From Candidatus Symbiothrix dinenymphae (GTDB taxonomy: Bacteria > Bacteroidota > Bacteroidia > Bacteroidales > Azobacteroidaceae): a stretch of 64,000 nucleotides of DNA. Every line of letters begins with the position of its first letter. Position 1 is the first letter of the stretch. Location: the NCBI GenBank assembly GCA_001417715.1, contig BBRT01000095.1, positions 34,079-98,078 of the forward strand. The letters are read 5' to 3'. This document shows positions 1 through 8,007 of the stretch, one piece after another. The notes beneath the pieces were generated by a model. That model was not told where the DNA came from. It saw nothing but the letters and a program-made list of their open reading frames with translations, and did not search any database. Both the position numbers and the translations under genes were made by a program.

Positions 1-1
1 G

Positions 2-142
2 GTGCAAAACGGCGGCGTGAGCATCAACAAGGAAAAACTTGCCGCGTTCGACACGCTGATTGACACTTCTTATCTGCTTGGCGGCAAATATATTTTGGGG
101 CAAAAAGGCAAAAAAAACTACTTTTTGTTAATTGCAAAATAA
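2..142 (+). CDS. tyrS: Tyrosyl-tRNA synthetase, C-terminal end (partial)
   Basis: Only the last 46 codons lie in the window; the gene begins before position 1. The visible residues ([10 protein letters not shown], then [17 protein letters not shown] near the end) match the C-terminal S4-type RNA-binding tail of bacterial TyrRS, which charges tRNA-Tyr in the cytoplasm. The frame runs open from the window edge to TAA at 140-142. It is followed at once by the nusB promoter. The family call rests on a short tail only. Confidence 0.75.
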   Translation: MQNGGVSINKEKLAAFDTLIDTSYLLGGKYILGQKGKKNYFLLIAK

Positions 143-159
143 ATGTGGTTTTTTTTTGC

Positions 160-168
160 TACCTTTGC
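160..168 (+). promoter_or_regulatory. nusB promoter, -7 element
   Basis: TACCTTTGC fits the Bacteroidota -7 consensus TAnnTTTGC. It lies 26 nt before the nusB ATG and is the reason the longer TTG-start reading from 132 was not used. A TTG at 132-134 is the nearest -33 candidate, with a rather long spacer. Confidence 0.7.
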
Positions 169-194
169 GGCATCTAAAAACGAATTTTGAAACG

Positions 195-1118
195 ATGAAT
201 AGAACTCTTATACGCATAAAAGTACTCCAAATAGTCTTTGCTTATTGTCAGAAAGACGATTTGGATGTGTATAGTGCTGAGAAGGAGTTGTTGCGCAGTC
301 TGCGAAAGTTGTCCGATTTGTATCACTATCTGTTGCTGCTGATTACCGTGCTCACCGACATGGAACAGAAGCGTTGGAATGCCGACAAATATAAATATCT
401 ACCTACAAATGAGGAAGTTGCCGTTCATTCGCGCTTCATCAACAATCGTTTTTCCAAGCAATTGTGCAGAAATGAGAATTTGCAGCGTTTTTTGAACACT
501 CATGGCTATCTCTGGAACGATGGCGACCAAACTTTTCTCAAAAATCTGTTGGATAGAATTTTAGAATCGCCTGAGTATCAAGACTATATTGCCTGCCCCG
601 ACACTTATGACAGTGACCGCGATTTTTGGTTGCGCATCATGGAGCAAATGGAACGGCTCGCCGAAGAGATGGATGATATTTTGGAAGAGAAATGTATCTT
701 CTGGAATAGTGATTGGTCGATTGTGCTGGCAAGTGTGTTGAAAACAATCCGGAAATTCAATGAGTTTACGCCTACTACACTTCCTTTGCTGCCCATGTCG
801 GTGCTGGATAATGATAAAGAGTTTGCATTGAGATTGTTACACTTCGCGTTTGCAAACAAAAATGCCAGCGATGCGTTGATAGACGAGCATGTCACAAATT
901 GGGAAATCAGGCGGCTTTCGGCATTTGATTTGTGCGTTTTAGAGGTGGGATTGGCAGAAATTCAACTGTTTCAAGACATCCCAATCAATGTCAGCATAAA
1001 CGAGTATGTGGAATTGTCCCATTATTACGGTTCGCCCAAAAGTTCCGGATTTGTGAACGGTATTTTGGATGCTATTGTGACGGATTGGAAGGATAGCGGG
1101 AGGTTGTTTAAAGAGTGA
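195..1118 (+). CDS. nusB: Transcription antitermination factor NusB
   Basis: The 307-residue protein starts MNRTLIRIKVLQIVFAY, the typical opening of long Bacteroidota NusB proteins. Its C-terminal third (RLSAFDLCVLEVGLAEI, INEYVELSHYYGSPKSSGFVNGILD) is the NusB fold that binds boxA RNA with S10 during rRNA antitermination. The N-terminal half is the extra region usual in this phylum. The ATG at 195 was chosen because it follows the -7 element at 160-168; the in-frame TTG at 132 lies upstream of the likely transcription start. It leads the nusB-gcvH-purE-ispG group. Its stop codon lies inside a heptamer repeat (1112-1146). Confidence 0.9.
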   Translation: MNRTLIRIKVLQIVFAYCQKDDLDVYSAEKELLRSLRKLSDLYHYLLLLITVLTDMEQKRWNADKYKYLPTNEEVAVHSRFINNRFSKQLCRNENLQRFLNTHGYLWNDGDQTFLKNLLDRILESPEYQDYIACPDTYDSDRDFWLRIMEQMERLAEEMDDILEEKCIFWNSDWSIVLASVLKTIRKFNEFTPTTLPLLPMSVLDNDKEFALRLLHFAFANKNASDALIDEHVTNWEIRRLSAFDLCVLEVGLAEIQLFQDIPINVSINEYVELSHYYGSPKSSGFVNGILDAIVTDWKDSGRLFKE

Positions 1119-1146
1119 AGAGTGAAGAGTGAAGAGTGAAGGGTGA
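1112..1146 (+). repeat. Tandem heptamer repeat, five units of AGAGTGA
   Basis: Four identical AGAGTGA units plus one AGGGTGA run head to tail. The first unit supplies the nusB TGA stop (1116-1118). The reverse complement of the same motif (TCACTCTTCACC) is part of the in-frame insert of ispG, which links an intergenic repeat with a coding one. Confidence 0.9.
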
Positions 1147-1177
1147 AAGAATGTATAACATATAATATTGTATAAAA

Positions 1178-1572
1178 ATGAAATTTCCTGAAAATTTGAA
1201 GTACACTGACGACCATGAGTGGGTTCGGGTGACGGTGACGGTGCGGATGCGTTAGATGTGGGTATCACCGATTACACCGATGCGCAAGACCAGTTGGGCG
1301 AAATTGTGTTTGTGGATGTTGCCACGGTGGGTGAAACGCTTGCACAGAGCGAAGTTTTCGGCTCCATCGAAGCCGTGAAAACGGTGTCCGATTTGTTGAT
1401 GCCGGTGAGTGGTAAAGTGTTGGAACTCAATGCTGATTTGGAAGACCAGCCCGAATTGGTGAACAGCGACCCTTACGGCAAAGGCTGGATTTTGAAAGTG
1501 GCAGCGACGGATGCTTCGCAGTTGAACAGCCTGATGGATGCCGCGAAGTACAAATCATTCGTTGCAGCATGA
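1178..1572 (+). pseudogene. gcvH: Glycine cleavage system H protein, with an apparent -1 frameshift
   Basis: GcvH carries the lipoyl arm that shuttles the aminomethyl group between P, T and L proteins. The normal N-terminus is readable from ATG 1178 ([18 protein letters not shown]), but that frame stops at 1255-1257. The rest of the protein ([20 protein letters not shown], then the lipoyl-lysine region [11 protein letters not shown] and [12 protein letters not shown]) is in the next frame to TGA 1570-1572. Restoring one base near 1222-1240, within the GTGACGGTGACGGTG stretch, would join both halves into a normal protein of about 131 residues. It overlaps purE by ATGA. This may be real inactivation, programmed shifting, or a single-base sequencing error; I cannot tell which. 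Confidence 0.8.
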
Positions 1573-2075
1573 CACCACGCGTGAGTATCATTATGGGGAG
1601 CACGTCTGACCTCCCGGTGATGGAAAAAGCAGCAAAAATCTTGGACGAGTTTGAGGTGCCGTTCGAGATGCACGCTTTGTCTGCCCACCGCACGCCCGCC
1701 GAAGTGGAGGATTTTGCCAAAAATGCCCAAGGCAGAGGCATAGAGGTGATTATCGCAGCCGCCGGAATGGCAGCCCACCTGCCGGGGGTAATCGCCTCAA
1801 TGACCCCACTGCCCGTCATCGGCGTGCCCATCAATTCAACCCTCGACGGCATGGACGCACTGCTGGCAATCGTACAAATGCCACCTGGCATCCCCGTAGC
1901 CACAGTAGGCATCAACGCCGCAATGAACGCCGCCATCTTGGCCACACAATTTTTGGCAGTCAAAGACCCCACATTGCAAACTAAATTGGCTGATTACAAG
2001 GAAGGTTTGAAGAAAAAAATCGTGCAAGCGAATGATGAATTGGCAGCGGTGAAATACAAATTCAAAACAAATTGA
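1569..2075 (+). CDS. purE: N5-carboxyaminoimidazole ribonucleotide mutase (class I PurE)
   Basis: The 168-residue protein converts N5-CAIR to CAIR in purine synthesis. It has the class I signature in order: [12 protein letters not shown] near the start, ALSAHRTP around residue 37, and [15 protein letters not shown] followed by PVIGVPINS. Length is normal. The ATG overlaps the gcvH stop (ATGA at 1569-1572), and its own TGA overlaps the TTG start of ispG, so translation of the three is probably coupled. Confidence 0.93.
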   Translation: MTPRVSIIMGSTSDLPVMEKAAKILDEFEVPFEMHALSAHRTPAEVEDFAKNAQGRGIEVIIAAAGMAAHLPGVIASMTPLPVIGVPINSTLDGMDALLAIVQMPPGIPVATVGINAAMNAAILATQFLAVKDPTLQTKLADYKEGLKKKIVQANDELAAVKYKFKTN

Positions 2076-3523
2076 AACGCAGAACATCCTCCGCAGTGCA
2101 AATCGGCAACACCCCCTTAGGCGGCAACAACCCGATTCGCATCCAGTCCATGACGAACACCTCAACTATGGACACGGAAGCCTCTGTGCAGCAATGTATT
2201 CGCATCATTGAGGCGGGCGGCGAATATGTTCGCCTGACCGCTCAGGGTGTGCGTGAGGCTGAAAATCTGCGGCATATTAAAGCTCGGTTGCGCAAATTGG
2301 GCTACCACACGCCCCTTGTTGCCGATATTCATTTCAACCCCAAGGCGGCGGAGGCGGCGGCGCAAACGGTTGAAAAAGTGCGCATCAATCCGGGCAATTT
2401 TGGCGACCCCGTCACAGACTTTATCCCTTTTCTGAATATCTGCAAGGCACATAACACGGCCATTCGCATCGGTGTCAATCACGGCTCGCTGAGTGAGCGC
2501 ATGATGGCAAAGTATGGCGACACACCGTGCGGGATGGTCGAATCGTGCATGGAATTTTTGCGCGTGTGCGTGGCTGAAAATTTCACGAATGTGGTGCTAA
2601 GCATCAAGGCTTCAAACACTTATGTGATGGTGCAGACCGTCCGCCTGCTGGTTGCGACGATGGACAGGGAGGGCATGGCATTCCCGCTGCACCTCGGCGT
2701 CACGGAGGCGGGCGACGGCGAAGACGGACGCATCAAATCGGCGGTCGGCATCGGCACTCTGCTGCGAGAGGGCATCGGCGACACTATCCGCGTGTCGCTG
2801 AGCGAAGACCCGGAAGCAGAGATGCCTGTAGCACGGCTGTTGGTGGATTACGCTCAGTTACCGGTTACCGGTTACCAGTTACCGGTTACCGGTTACCAGT
2901 TACCGGTTACCCTCCACCCCTCACTCTTCACCTCTCACCCTCCACCCTCCACCCTCCACCCTGTGCCGGTTGAGGTGCGGGAAATGCTTTTTGACACTGT
3001 GCCTGATACTTCTTTTCTTGTGGTTTCTCTTCCGGTTTCGGCATTGTTTGCTCGGGTCGTGTGCGCTACTTATCATGAGCCTGATTTGGATTCTTTTCGT
3101 GTTAAGGCTGCTGTGGATTGTGGGGCTTTTTTCTTGGATAACTTGGTGGATGGCATTCAGTTGACTAATACTGCGCCGAATATTACGCCTCACGATGTGC
3201 AGTCGGTTGCCTTTGGTATTTTGCAGGCTACGGGGCGGCGCATCACGAAGACCGAATACGTCTCGTGCCCAAGTTGCGGGCGCACGCTGTTTGATTTGCA
3301 GACAGCTATTAAGCGCGTGAAAGCTGCTACACAGCACCTCGTAGGACTGAAAATCGCCATCATGGGCTGCATCGTCAACGGTCCGGGCGAAATGGCGGAT
3401 GCCGATTACGGCTATGTAGGCGCAGGTGCAGGCAAAGTGAGCCTCTACAAAGGCAAAGAATGTGTCCTGAAAAACATCCCTGAAGCCGATGCCGTTGATG
3501 CCTTGCTAAAATTGATTGGCTAA
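2072..3523 (+). CDS. ispG: 4-hydroxy-3-methylbut-2-enyl diphosphate synthase IspG with shrunken middle domain and repeat insert
   Basis: IspG reduces MEcPP in the MEP isoprenoid pathway using a 4Fe-4S cluster. The TIM-barrel part (residues 1-260: [37 protein letters not shown]) and the C-terminal cluster domain ([32 protein letters not shown] with its Cys and Glu ligands) are intact. Other Bacteroidota IspG proteins have about 600 residues with a large middle A* domain; here the protein has 483. About residues 262-297 are encoded by a repeat ([16 protein letters not shown], then Ser/Pro/His-rich), placed where most of A* is missing. The TTG start overlaps the purE stop by four bases; no better start exists. 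The next MEP enzyme, ispH, lies at 10,468. Confidence 0.92.
   Translation: MKRRTSSAVQIGNTPLGGNNPIRIQSMTNTSTMDTEASVQQCIRIIEAGGEYVRLTAQGVREAENLRHIKARLRKLGYHTPLVADIHFNPKAAEAAAQTVEKVRINPGNFGDPVTDFIPFLNICKAHNTAIRIGVNHGSLSERMMAKYGDTPCGMVESCMEFLRVCVAENFTNVVLSIKASNTYVMVQTVRLLVATMDREGMAFPLHLGVTEAGDGEDGRIKSAVGIGTLLREGIGDTIRVSLSEDPEAEMPVARLLVDYAQLPVTGYQLPVTGYQLPVTLHPSLFTSHPPPSTLHPVPVEVREMLFDTVPDTSFLVVSLPVSALFARVVCATYHEPDLDSFRVKAAVDCGAFFLDNLVDGIQLTNTAPNITPHDVQSVAFGILQATGRRITKTEYVSCPSCGRTLFDLQTAIKRVKAATQHLVGLKIAIMGCIVNGPGEMADADYGYVGAGAGKVSLYKGKECVLKNIPEADAVDALLKLIG
2855..2962 (+). repeat. In-frame low-complexity insert in ispG (GTTACCGG family plus CCCTCCA/CACTCTTCA tract)
   Basis: Alternating GGTTACC and CAGTTACC units (2855-2911) run into a pyrimidine-rich tract with CACTCTTCACC and repeated CCCTCCA. 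The 108 bases equal 36 codons and contain no stop in the ispG frame. The same GTTACC units recur in ispH (10571-10620) and pepT (50713-50762). Confidence 0.93.
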
Positions 3524-3581
3524 ATCCAACCTCAACCTGAAAAAAAATGCATCATTTTTTGGATATTCAAATATTTTTTCA

Positions 3582-3590
3582 TACCTTTGC
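3582..3590 (+). promoter_or_regulatory. Promoter of the small secreted protein gene
   Basis: TACCTTTGC with a TTG at 3559-3561 and a 20-nt spacer: a complete Bacteroidota promoter, 46 nt before the chosen ATG. Confidence 0.75.
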
Positions 3591-3636
3591 CGCCCAAATT
3601 AAAGAGTTGCGCCCGACACATATTAGGGATATAAAA

Positions 3637-4026
3637 ATGAAACGAGTAATTCTGTTAGTAAGTCTGTGTTTTTCAGGCATGACATTGGTTGTTGCTCAGA
3701 ATCAGAGCAATCAGAATCAGAGCAATCAAAGTCAAGCAGGCGGTTGCGTAGAAGTGCGAGGAGTGGAAACGAAAACGGCGATATATGAAACGAACAAAAA
3801 TAGTGGTTACGACCTCTATGGGTTCACGTTTATCAATAACAATAGTTTCATCGCCTCGCTGGAAGTTGAGTTGTGGTATAGTAGCGCAAACCACTCGCCG
3901 CGCATCATTGACACAAAAAATTTCGATTTGGTTCCGGGTGAGACTTATATCTGGGAAAACGAAATCTACCGTACCAATTTGAGCGACTGCTACGTCAAAT
4001 TTAAAGCATATAAATGCCCAAGATGA
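3637..4026 (+). CDS. Small secreted protein of unknown function
   Basis: The 129-residue product is not recognised. Residues 1-20 form a clear Sec signal peptide (MKRVILLVSLCFSG, ending VVAQ). Behind it comes a short Asn/Gln/Ser linker built from two NQSNQ-type repeats, then a domain of about 95 residues with two cysteine-containing ends (GGCVEVRG; SDCYVKFKAYKCPR) and alternating hydrophobic strands (YGFTFINNNSFIASLEVELWY), suggesting a small beta-sandwich exported to the periplasm or surface. ATG 3637 was chosen because it starts the signal peptide and lies downstream of the promoter at 3582-3590. It is a single-gene unit between ispG and tRNA-Arg. Confidence 0.7.
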   Translation: MKRVILLVSLCFSGMTLVVAQNQSNQNQSNQSQAGGCVEVRGVETKTAIYETNKNSGYDLYGFTFINNNSFIASLEVELWYSSANHSPRIIDTKNFDLVPGETYIWENEIYRTNLSDCYVKFKAYKCPR

Positions 4027-4056
4027 AAAAGATTTGGTGGTGTCAAAAAAATGTTG

Positions 4057-4065
4057 TACCTTTGC
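4057..4065 (+). promoter_or_regulatory. tRNA-Arg promoter
   Basis: TACCTTTGC with TTTG at 4033-4036, a 20-nt spacer, placed 24 nt before the tRNA 5' end. Confidence 0.75.
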
Positions 4066-4088
4066 ACCCGCTAACGTACTAAAATATT

Positions 4089-4163
4089 GGCTGCGTAGCT
4101 CAATTGTATTAGAGCATCTGACTACGGATCAGAAGGTTACAGGTTAGAATCCTGTCGCGGTCA
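4089..4163 (+). tRNA. tRNA-Arg (anticodon ACG)
   Basis: The cloverleaf can be folded by hand. Acceptor GGCTGCG pairs with CGCGGTC (two G-U pairs), the D stem is GCTC/GAGC, and the anticodon stem TCTGA/TCAGA holds the loop CTACGGA with anticodon ACG. The T stem ACAGG/CCTGT has loop TTAGAAT, in which A replaces the usual C of TTCGA. The discriminator is A at 4163 and CCA is not encoded. Confidence 0.93.
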
Positions 4164-4172
4164 CACCGATGG

Positions 4173-4208
4173 AAAAATCCCGATTTTCAAACGAAAATCA
4201 GGATTTTT
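4173..4208 (+). terminator. Hairpin terminator after tRNA-Arg
   Basis: AAAAATCC-C-GATTTTC and GAAAATC-A-GGATTTTT form a 15-bp stem with one mismatch and an AAAC loop, followed by a short T run. Because the arms begin and end in A/T runs, it may serve both strands. Confidence 0.75.
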
Positions 4209-4241
4209 CTCTTTAAATATATATGAGAGTAAAGTAAATTG

Positions 4242-4325
4242 TGCCCGAGATGAGATTCGAACTCACACACCGTAACCGGCACCACCCCCTCAAAGTGGCG
4301 TGTCTACCAATTTCACCACCCGGGC
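4242..4325 (-). tRNA. tRNA-Leu (anticodon GAG)
   Basis: On the minus strand, acceptor GCCCGGG pairs with CTCGGGC. The D region reads TGGTGAAATTGGTAGACACG, and the anticodon stem CCACT/GGTGG holds loop TTGAGGG with anticodon GAG. A long variable arm of the class II type and a standard T arm (GTGAG TTCGAAT CTCAT) complete the leucine tRNA. The discriminator is A and CCA is not encoded. It faces tRNA-Arg. Confidence 0.93.
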
Positions 4326-4335
4326 TTTTTCGGCT

Positions 4336-4344
4336 GCAAAGGTA
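4336..4344 (-). promoter_or_regulatory. tRNA-Leu promoter
   Basis: TACCTTTGC on the minus strand, 10 nt upstream of the tRNA 5' end. Confidence 0.65.
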
Positions 4345-4437
4345 CGAATTATTTTTGATATGGAAGTTAAAAATAGTTAAATTTTAATTTTTCAAAAATT
4401 ATTGCAAAATCATAGTGCGTAATTCAAAAAAAATGTT

Positions 4438-4446
4438 TACTTTTGC
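4438..4446 (+). promoter_or_regulatory. purH promoter
   Basis: TACTTTTGC, 25 nt before the purH ATG at 4472; no clear -33 element. Confidence 0.6.
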
Positions 4447-4471
4447 GGCTCGAAACACAGAAATATCCTCA

Positions 4472-6103
4472 ATGGTAAGTCAGAAAAAAATAAAAACAGC
4501 TCTCATTTCCGTCTTTCATAAAGACGGATTGGACGAAATACTCACTCTATTGCATCGCGAAGGGGTGAAGTTTTACTCCACCGGAGGCACCCAAACGTTC
4601 ATCGAATCGCTTGGGATGCCCTGCAACGCGGTTGAAAATCTGACCGGCTACCCCTCTATCCTGGGCGGGCGCGTGAAAACATTGCACCCCAAAGTCTTCG
4701 GAGGCATCCTCAACCGCCGCGACAACGCCACCGACCAACAGCAAATCAAAGAATACGACATCCCCGGAATCGACCTGGTCATTGTCGATTTGTATCCGTT
4801 CAGCGAAACCGTTGCCAGCGGCGCATCCGATGCCGACATCATTGAGAAAATCGACATCGGCGGTATCTCGCTCATTCGCGCCGCCGCCAAAAATTTCAAC
4901 GACGTGGTGATTGTCGCCTCCAAAAATCAGTACGGCGCACTCCACAAATTGCTGACCGAAAAGGGTGCTAATTCAACACTTGACGACCGCAAATGGTTTG
5001 CTAAAGAGGCGTTTGCAGTATCCTCAGGCTACGATGCGGCGATTTTCAACTATTTTGACGGTGGCGACGGCAGCTATTTTCGGCAGGCGTTCGACACGGT
5101 GTTGCCGTTGCGCTACGGCGAAAATCCCCACCAGAAAGGGATGTTCTACGGCGATTTTGACGCGCTGTTTGAGCAACTTCATGGGAAAGAAATTTCCTAC
5201 AATAATTTATTGGATATAAATGCGGCGATTGATTTGATTTCGGAATTTGACGAACTCACGTTTGCCGTTTTGAAACATAATAATGCGTGCGGCATTGCTT
5301 CGCGTTCGACCGTGAAAGAGGCTTGGGAGGCTGCTCTCGCCGGCGACCCGGTTTCTGCTTATGGCGGCGTGCTGATTTGCAACGCGGCGATTGATGTGGC
5401 GGCGGCTGAGGAGATTAACAAACTGTTCTTGGAGGTTATCATCGCTCCGGCTTATGATGCGCAGGCGTTGGAAATTCTCCGGCAGAAGAAAAATCGCATC
5501 ATTCTGGTGCTTAAACAGGGGATTGCGGGTCAAGCCCGCAAAGACGACCCTGTCGGCGGCGAAGCCGCCAACCATGGCAGTCCTGTGGGCAGCGAAGCCG
5601 CCCGTCATTGCGGGCTCGACCCGCAATCCCCTGCCAATCATCCCCAGTTCCGTTCACTACTCAATGGCGTGCTGGTGCAGGACAAGGATGCAAGCATTCA
5701 AACGAAGGCTGATTTGACTGTGGTAACAACCAAGTCCCCTACCCCATCACAGGTGGAGGATTTGCTGTTTGCCAACAAATTAGTGAAAAATACAAAATCC
5801 AATGCCATTGTTTTGGCGAAAGATAAACAACTGTGTGCCAGTGGCGTAGGTCAAACTTCCCGCATTGATGCACTCAAACAAGCCATCGAGAAAGCCCGCG
5901 CGTTCGGATTCGATTTGGATGGTGCGGTGATGGCTTCTGATGCCTTTTTCCCGTTTCCCGACTGCGTGGAAGTGGCGCACGCAGCGGGTATCACCGCAGT
6001 GATTCAGCCGGGCGGGTCGGTCAGAGATGACCTGACGGTGGATTATTGCAACAAAAATGAATTAGTTATGGTTACGACGGGTATCCGTCATTTTAAACAT
6101 TAA
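4472..6103 (+). CDS. purH: Bifunctional AICAR formyltransferase / IMP cyclohydrolase with repeat insert
   Basis: PurH performs the last two steps of IMP synthesis. The N-terminal cyclohydrolase domain (residues 1 to about 195; KTALISVFHKDGLDEIL, YSTGGT, GGRVKTLHPKVFGG) and the formyltransferase domain (LRYGENPHQKGMFYG; KHNNACGIA; DAFFPFPDCVEVAHAAGI; QPGGSVRDD) are complete. About 40 residues, including GIAGQARKDDP and HCGLDPQSP, interrupt the usual link between IILV and FRSLLNGVL; they are encoded by a palindromic element at 5517-5632. ATG 4472 was chosen because it lies downstream of the promoter at 4438-4446 and matches the usual MxSxKKIKTAL start; the reading can be extended upstream to 4415. 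Confidence 0.94.
   Translation: MVSQKKIKTALISVFHKDGLDEILTLLHREGVKFYSTGGTQTFIESLGMPCNAVENLTGYPSILGGRVKTLHPKVFGGILNRRDNATDQQQIKEYDIPGIDLVIVDLYPFSETVASGASDADIIEKIDIGGISLIRAAAKNFNDVVIVASKNQYGALHKLLTEKGANSTLDDRKWFAKEAFAVSSGYDAAIFNYFDGGDGSYFRQAFDTVLPLRYGENPHQKGMFYGDFDALFEQLHGKEISYNNLLDINAAIDLISEFDELTFAVLKHNNACGIASRSTVKEAWEAALAGDPVSAYGGVLICNAAIDVAAAEEINKLFLEVIIAPAYDAQALEILRQKKNRIILVLKQGIAGQARKDDPVGGEAANHGSPVGSEAARHCGLDPQSPANHPQFRSLLNGVLVQDKDASIQTKADLTVVTTKSPTPSQVEDLLFANKLVKNTKSNAIVLAKDKQLCASGVGQTSRIDALKQAIEKARAFGFDLDGAVMASDAFFPFPDCVEVAHAAGITAVIQPGGSVRDDLTVDYCNKNELVMVTTGIRHFKH
5517..5632 (+). repeat. Palindromic GTCATTGCGGG element inserted in frame in purH
   Basis: The 29-nt end AGGGGATTGCGGGTCAAG... 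(5517-5545) is the near-perfect inverted copy of the other end (5604-5632). Between them lies a GGCGGCGAAGCCGCC hairpin and a partial second copy of it. No stop codon falls in the purH frame. Confidence 0.93.
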
Positions 6104-6121
6104 ATATACATAAAATATACA

Positions 6122-7141
6122 ATGGGTTTATTTTCATTTACACAGGAAATCGCGATGGACTTAGGTACGGCTAATACCATCATCATTCAAAATGGTAAAA
6201 TCGTGGTTGACGAGCCTTCAGTGGTTGCGTTGGACAGCCGTACAGAAAAGTTGATTGCCATTGGTGCCGAAGCACAGCGGATGCACGGGAAAACGCATCC
6301 TAATCTCAAGACTATCCGCCCGTTACGCGATGGTGTGATTGCCGATTTTTATGCTGCCGAACAGATGATTCGCGGCATGATAAAGAAAATCGGCAACAAC
6401 AATCAGCTCTTTGTGCCTTCGTTGCGCATCGTGGTTTGTATCCCGTCGGGAAGTACGGAAGTGGAGCTTCGTGCGGTGCGCGACTCGGCAGAGCATGCCG
6501 GAGGGCGCGACGTCTACATGATTTACGAACCGATGGCGGCTGCTATCGGTATCGGATTGGACGTGGAAGCACCGGAGGGCAATATGATTGTGGATATAGG
6601 TGGTGGAACAACGGAAATTGCTGTGATTTCGCTCGGCGGCATCGTGTCTAACAAGTCCATCCGCATCGCAGGGGACGATTTGACGCAGGATATTTTGGAA
6701 TACATGGGTCGCCAGCACAATATGAAAGTGGGCGAACGCACGGCGGAAATGATTAAAATCAATGTCGGCTCTGCCTCTGTCACGCTGGAAGACCCCCCTG
6801 AGGATTATATCGTGTTTGGTCCCAACCGTATGACCGCGCTCCCGATGGAAGTGCCGGTGTCGTACCAGGAAATTGCACACTGTTTGGATAAATCTATCAA
6901 TAAAATTGAAATGGCTGTGCTAAGCGCGTTGGAAAATACCCCGCCGGAATTGTATGCCGACATCGTTCGCAACGGCATTTATCTCGCCGGTGGTGGTGCT
7001 TTGCTGAAAGGCTTGGACAAACGTTTGCAGGAAAAAATCAACATCCCGTTCCATATTGCCGAAGACCCGTTGCATTCGGTGGCAAAAGGAACCGGTATTG
7101 CATTGAAAAATATAGGCAGATATAAATTTTTGATTCGATAA
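6122..7141 (+). CDS. mreB: Rod shape-determining actin MreB
   Basis: The 339-residue protein is the bacterial actin that organises lateral cell wall synthesis at the inner membrane. It has the actin-fold phosphate loops MDLGTANT at residues 12-19 and DIGGGTTE around 159, the AEHAGGRDVYMIYEPMAAAIG region, and the C-terminal YLAGGGALLKGLD. An amphipathic N-terminus (MGLFSFTQEI) suits membrane binding. Length is normal. It lies 18 nt after purH and 1 nt before mreC. Confidence 0.95.
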   Translation: MGLFSFTQEIAMDLGTANTIIIQNGKIVVDEPSVVALDSRTEKLIAIGAEAQRMHGKTHPNLKTIRPLRDGVIADFYAAEQMIRGMIKKIGNNNQLFVPSLRIVVCIPSGSTEVELRAVRDSAEHAGGRDVYMIYEPMAAAIGIGLDVEAPEGNMIVDIGGGTTEIAVISLGGIVSNKSIRIAGDDLTQDILEYMGRQHNMKVGERTAEMIKINVGSASVTLEDPPEDYIVFGPNRMTALPMEVPVSYQEIAHCLDKSINKIEMAVLSALENTPPELYADIVRNGIYLAGGGALLKGLDKRLQEKINIPFHIAEDPLHSVAKGTGIALKNIGRYKFLIR

Positions 7142-7142
7142 A

Positions 7143-7988
7143 TTGAAGAACTTAATCAGTTTTATTTTCAAAAACATCCATTGGGTGTTGTTTGTGTTGT
7201 TGTTTTCTACGTCTATCATGCTGACTGTCAACAACAACCGTTTTCAGCGCAGCAAATTTTTGGCGGCAACCCAAGAGGTCATAGGCAGTTTTTATGCTGT
7301 GACCGCTGTCTTTTACGCTTACATCGAACTCCGAACTATCAATGAGGATATGATGCAGCGCATTGTTGATTTGGAAAACCAAATTGCCGAATACCGGAAC
7401 ACCTTAAAACTGACAAATGACACACTGCACACAGGCAATCTCGACATTGACCAATCCGGCAAAACGTATCATTGGGTGTCGGCGAAAGTTGTCAATAATA
7501 ACATTTCAAAAATCGACAACTACCTGACCTTGGATAAAGGGGAACTGGATGGTATTGAGGCAGATATGGGTGTCGTTTCGCCCAGAGGTATCGTGGGAGT
7601 TGTGAAGCAGGTTTCAGCCCATTTTTCGCAAGTCATCCCTGTACTGAACGATAAATTTCATCCGAGTTGCATGGTTAAAAACAATAAATCGTTTGGTCCG
7701 CTGGTCTGGAACGGCGGAAATCCGCTTTATACCTACCTCACGGAGCTGCCTCGCCATGTAACGTTTGAAGTGGGCGACACCATTTTGACCAGCGGCTACT
7801 CCACCATTTTCCCTGCCGGACTGCTCGTAGGGACGATTGCCGGTTTTGAGCGAGAGAAAGACGACAATTACAACACCCTGAAAGTCAAACTATTCACCGA
7901 TTTCAGCACGCTCAGCGACGTGATGGTAGTAAAAAATAAATACCAACACGAGCAAAAGAGTTTGGAAAACAGGGCGGGACAATATTAA
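7143..7988 (+). CDS. mreC: Rod shape-determining protein MreC
   Basis: The 281-residue inner membrane protein has a short cytoplasmic N-terminus, one membrane segment (residues 14-27), a coiled-coil stretch (about 60-95) and the periplasmic beta-domains typical of MreC (KVVNNNISKIDNYLTLDKG, VVSPRGIVGVVKQVSAHF, GDTILTSGYSTIFPAGLLVG). It scaffolds the elongation machinery together with MreB. The start is a TTG one base after the mreB stop; no ATG is available. The usual next genes mreD, mrdA and rodA are absent; cstA follows after 19 nt. Confidence 0.92.
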   Translation: MKNLISFIFKNIHWVLFVLLFSTSIMLTVNNNRFQRSKFLAATQEVIGSFYAVTAVFYAYIELRTINEDMMQRIVDLENQIAEYRNTLKLTNDTLHTGNLDIDQSGKTYHWVSAKVVNNNISKIDNYLTLDKGELDGIEADMGVVSPRGIVGVVKQVSAHFSQVIPVLNDKFHPSCMVKNNKSFGPLVWNGGNPLYTYLTELPRHVTFEVGDTILTSGYSTIFPAGLLVGTIAGFEREKDDNYNTLKVKLFTDFSTLSDVMVVKNKYQHEQKSLENRAGQY

Positions 7989-8007
7989 CAGCGGAAGCAC
8001 AGGCATC

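Noticed and set aside
132..194. Extension of nusB upstream to a TTG start
   Set aside because: The promoter -7 element lies at 160-168 inside this stretch, and the added residues do not resemble NusB.
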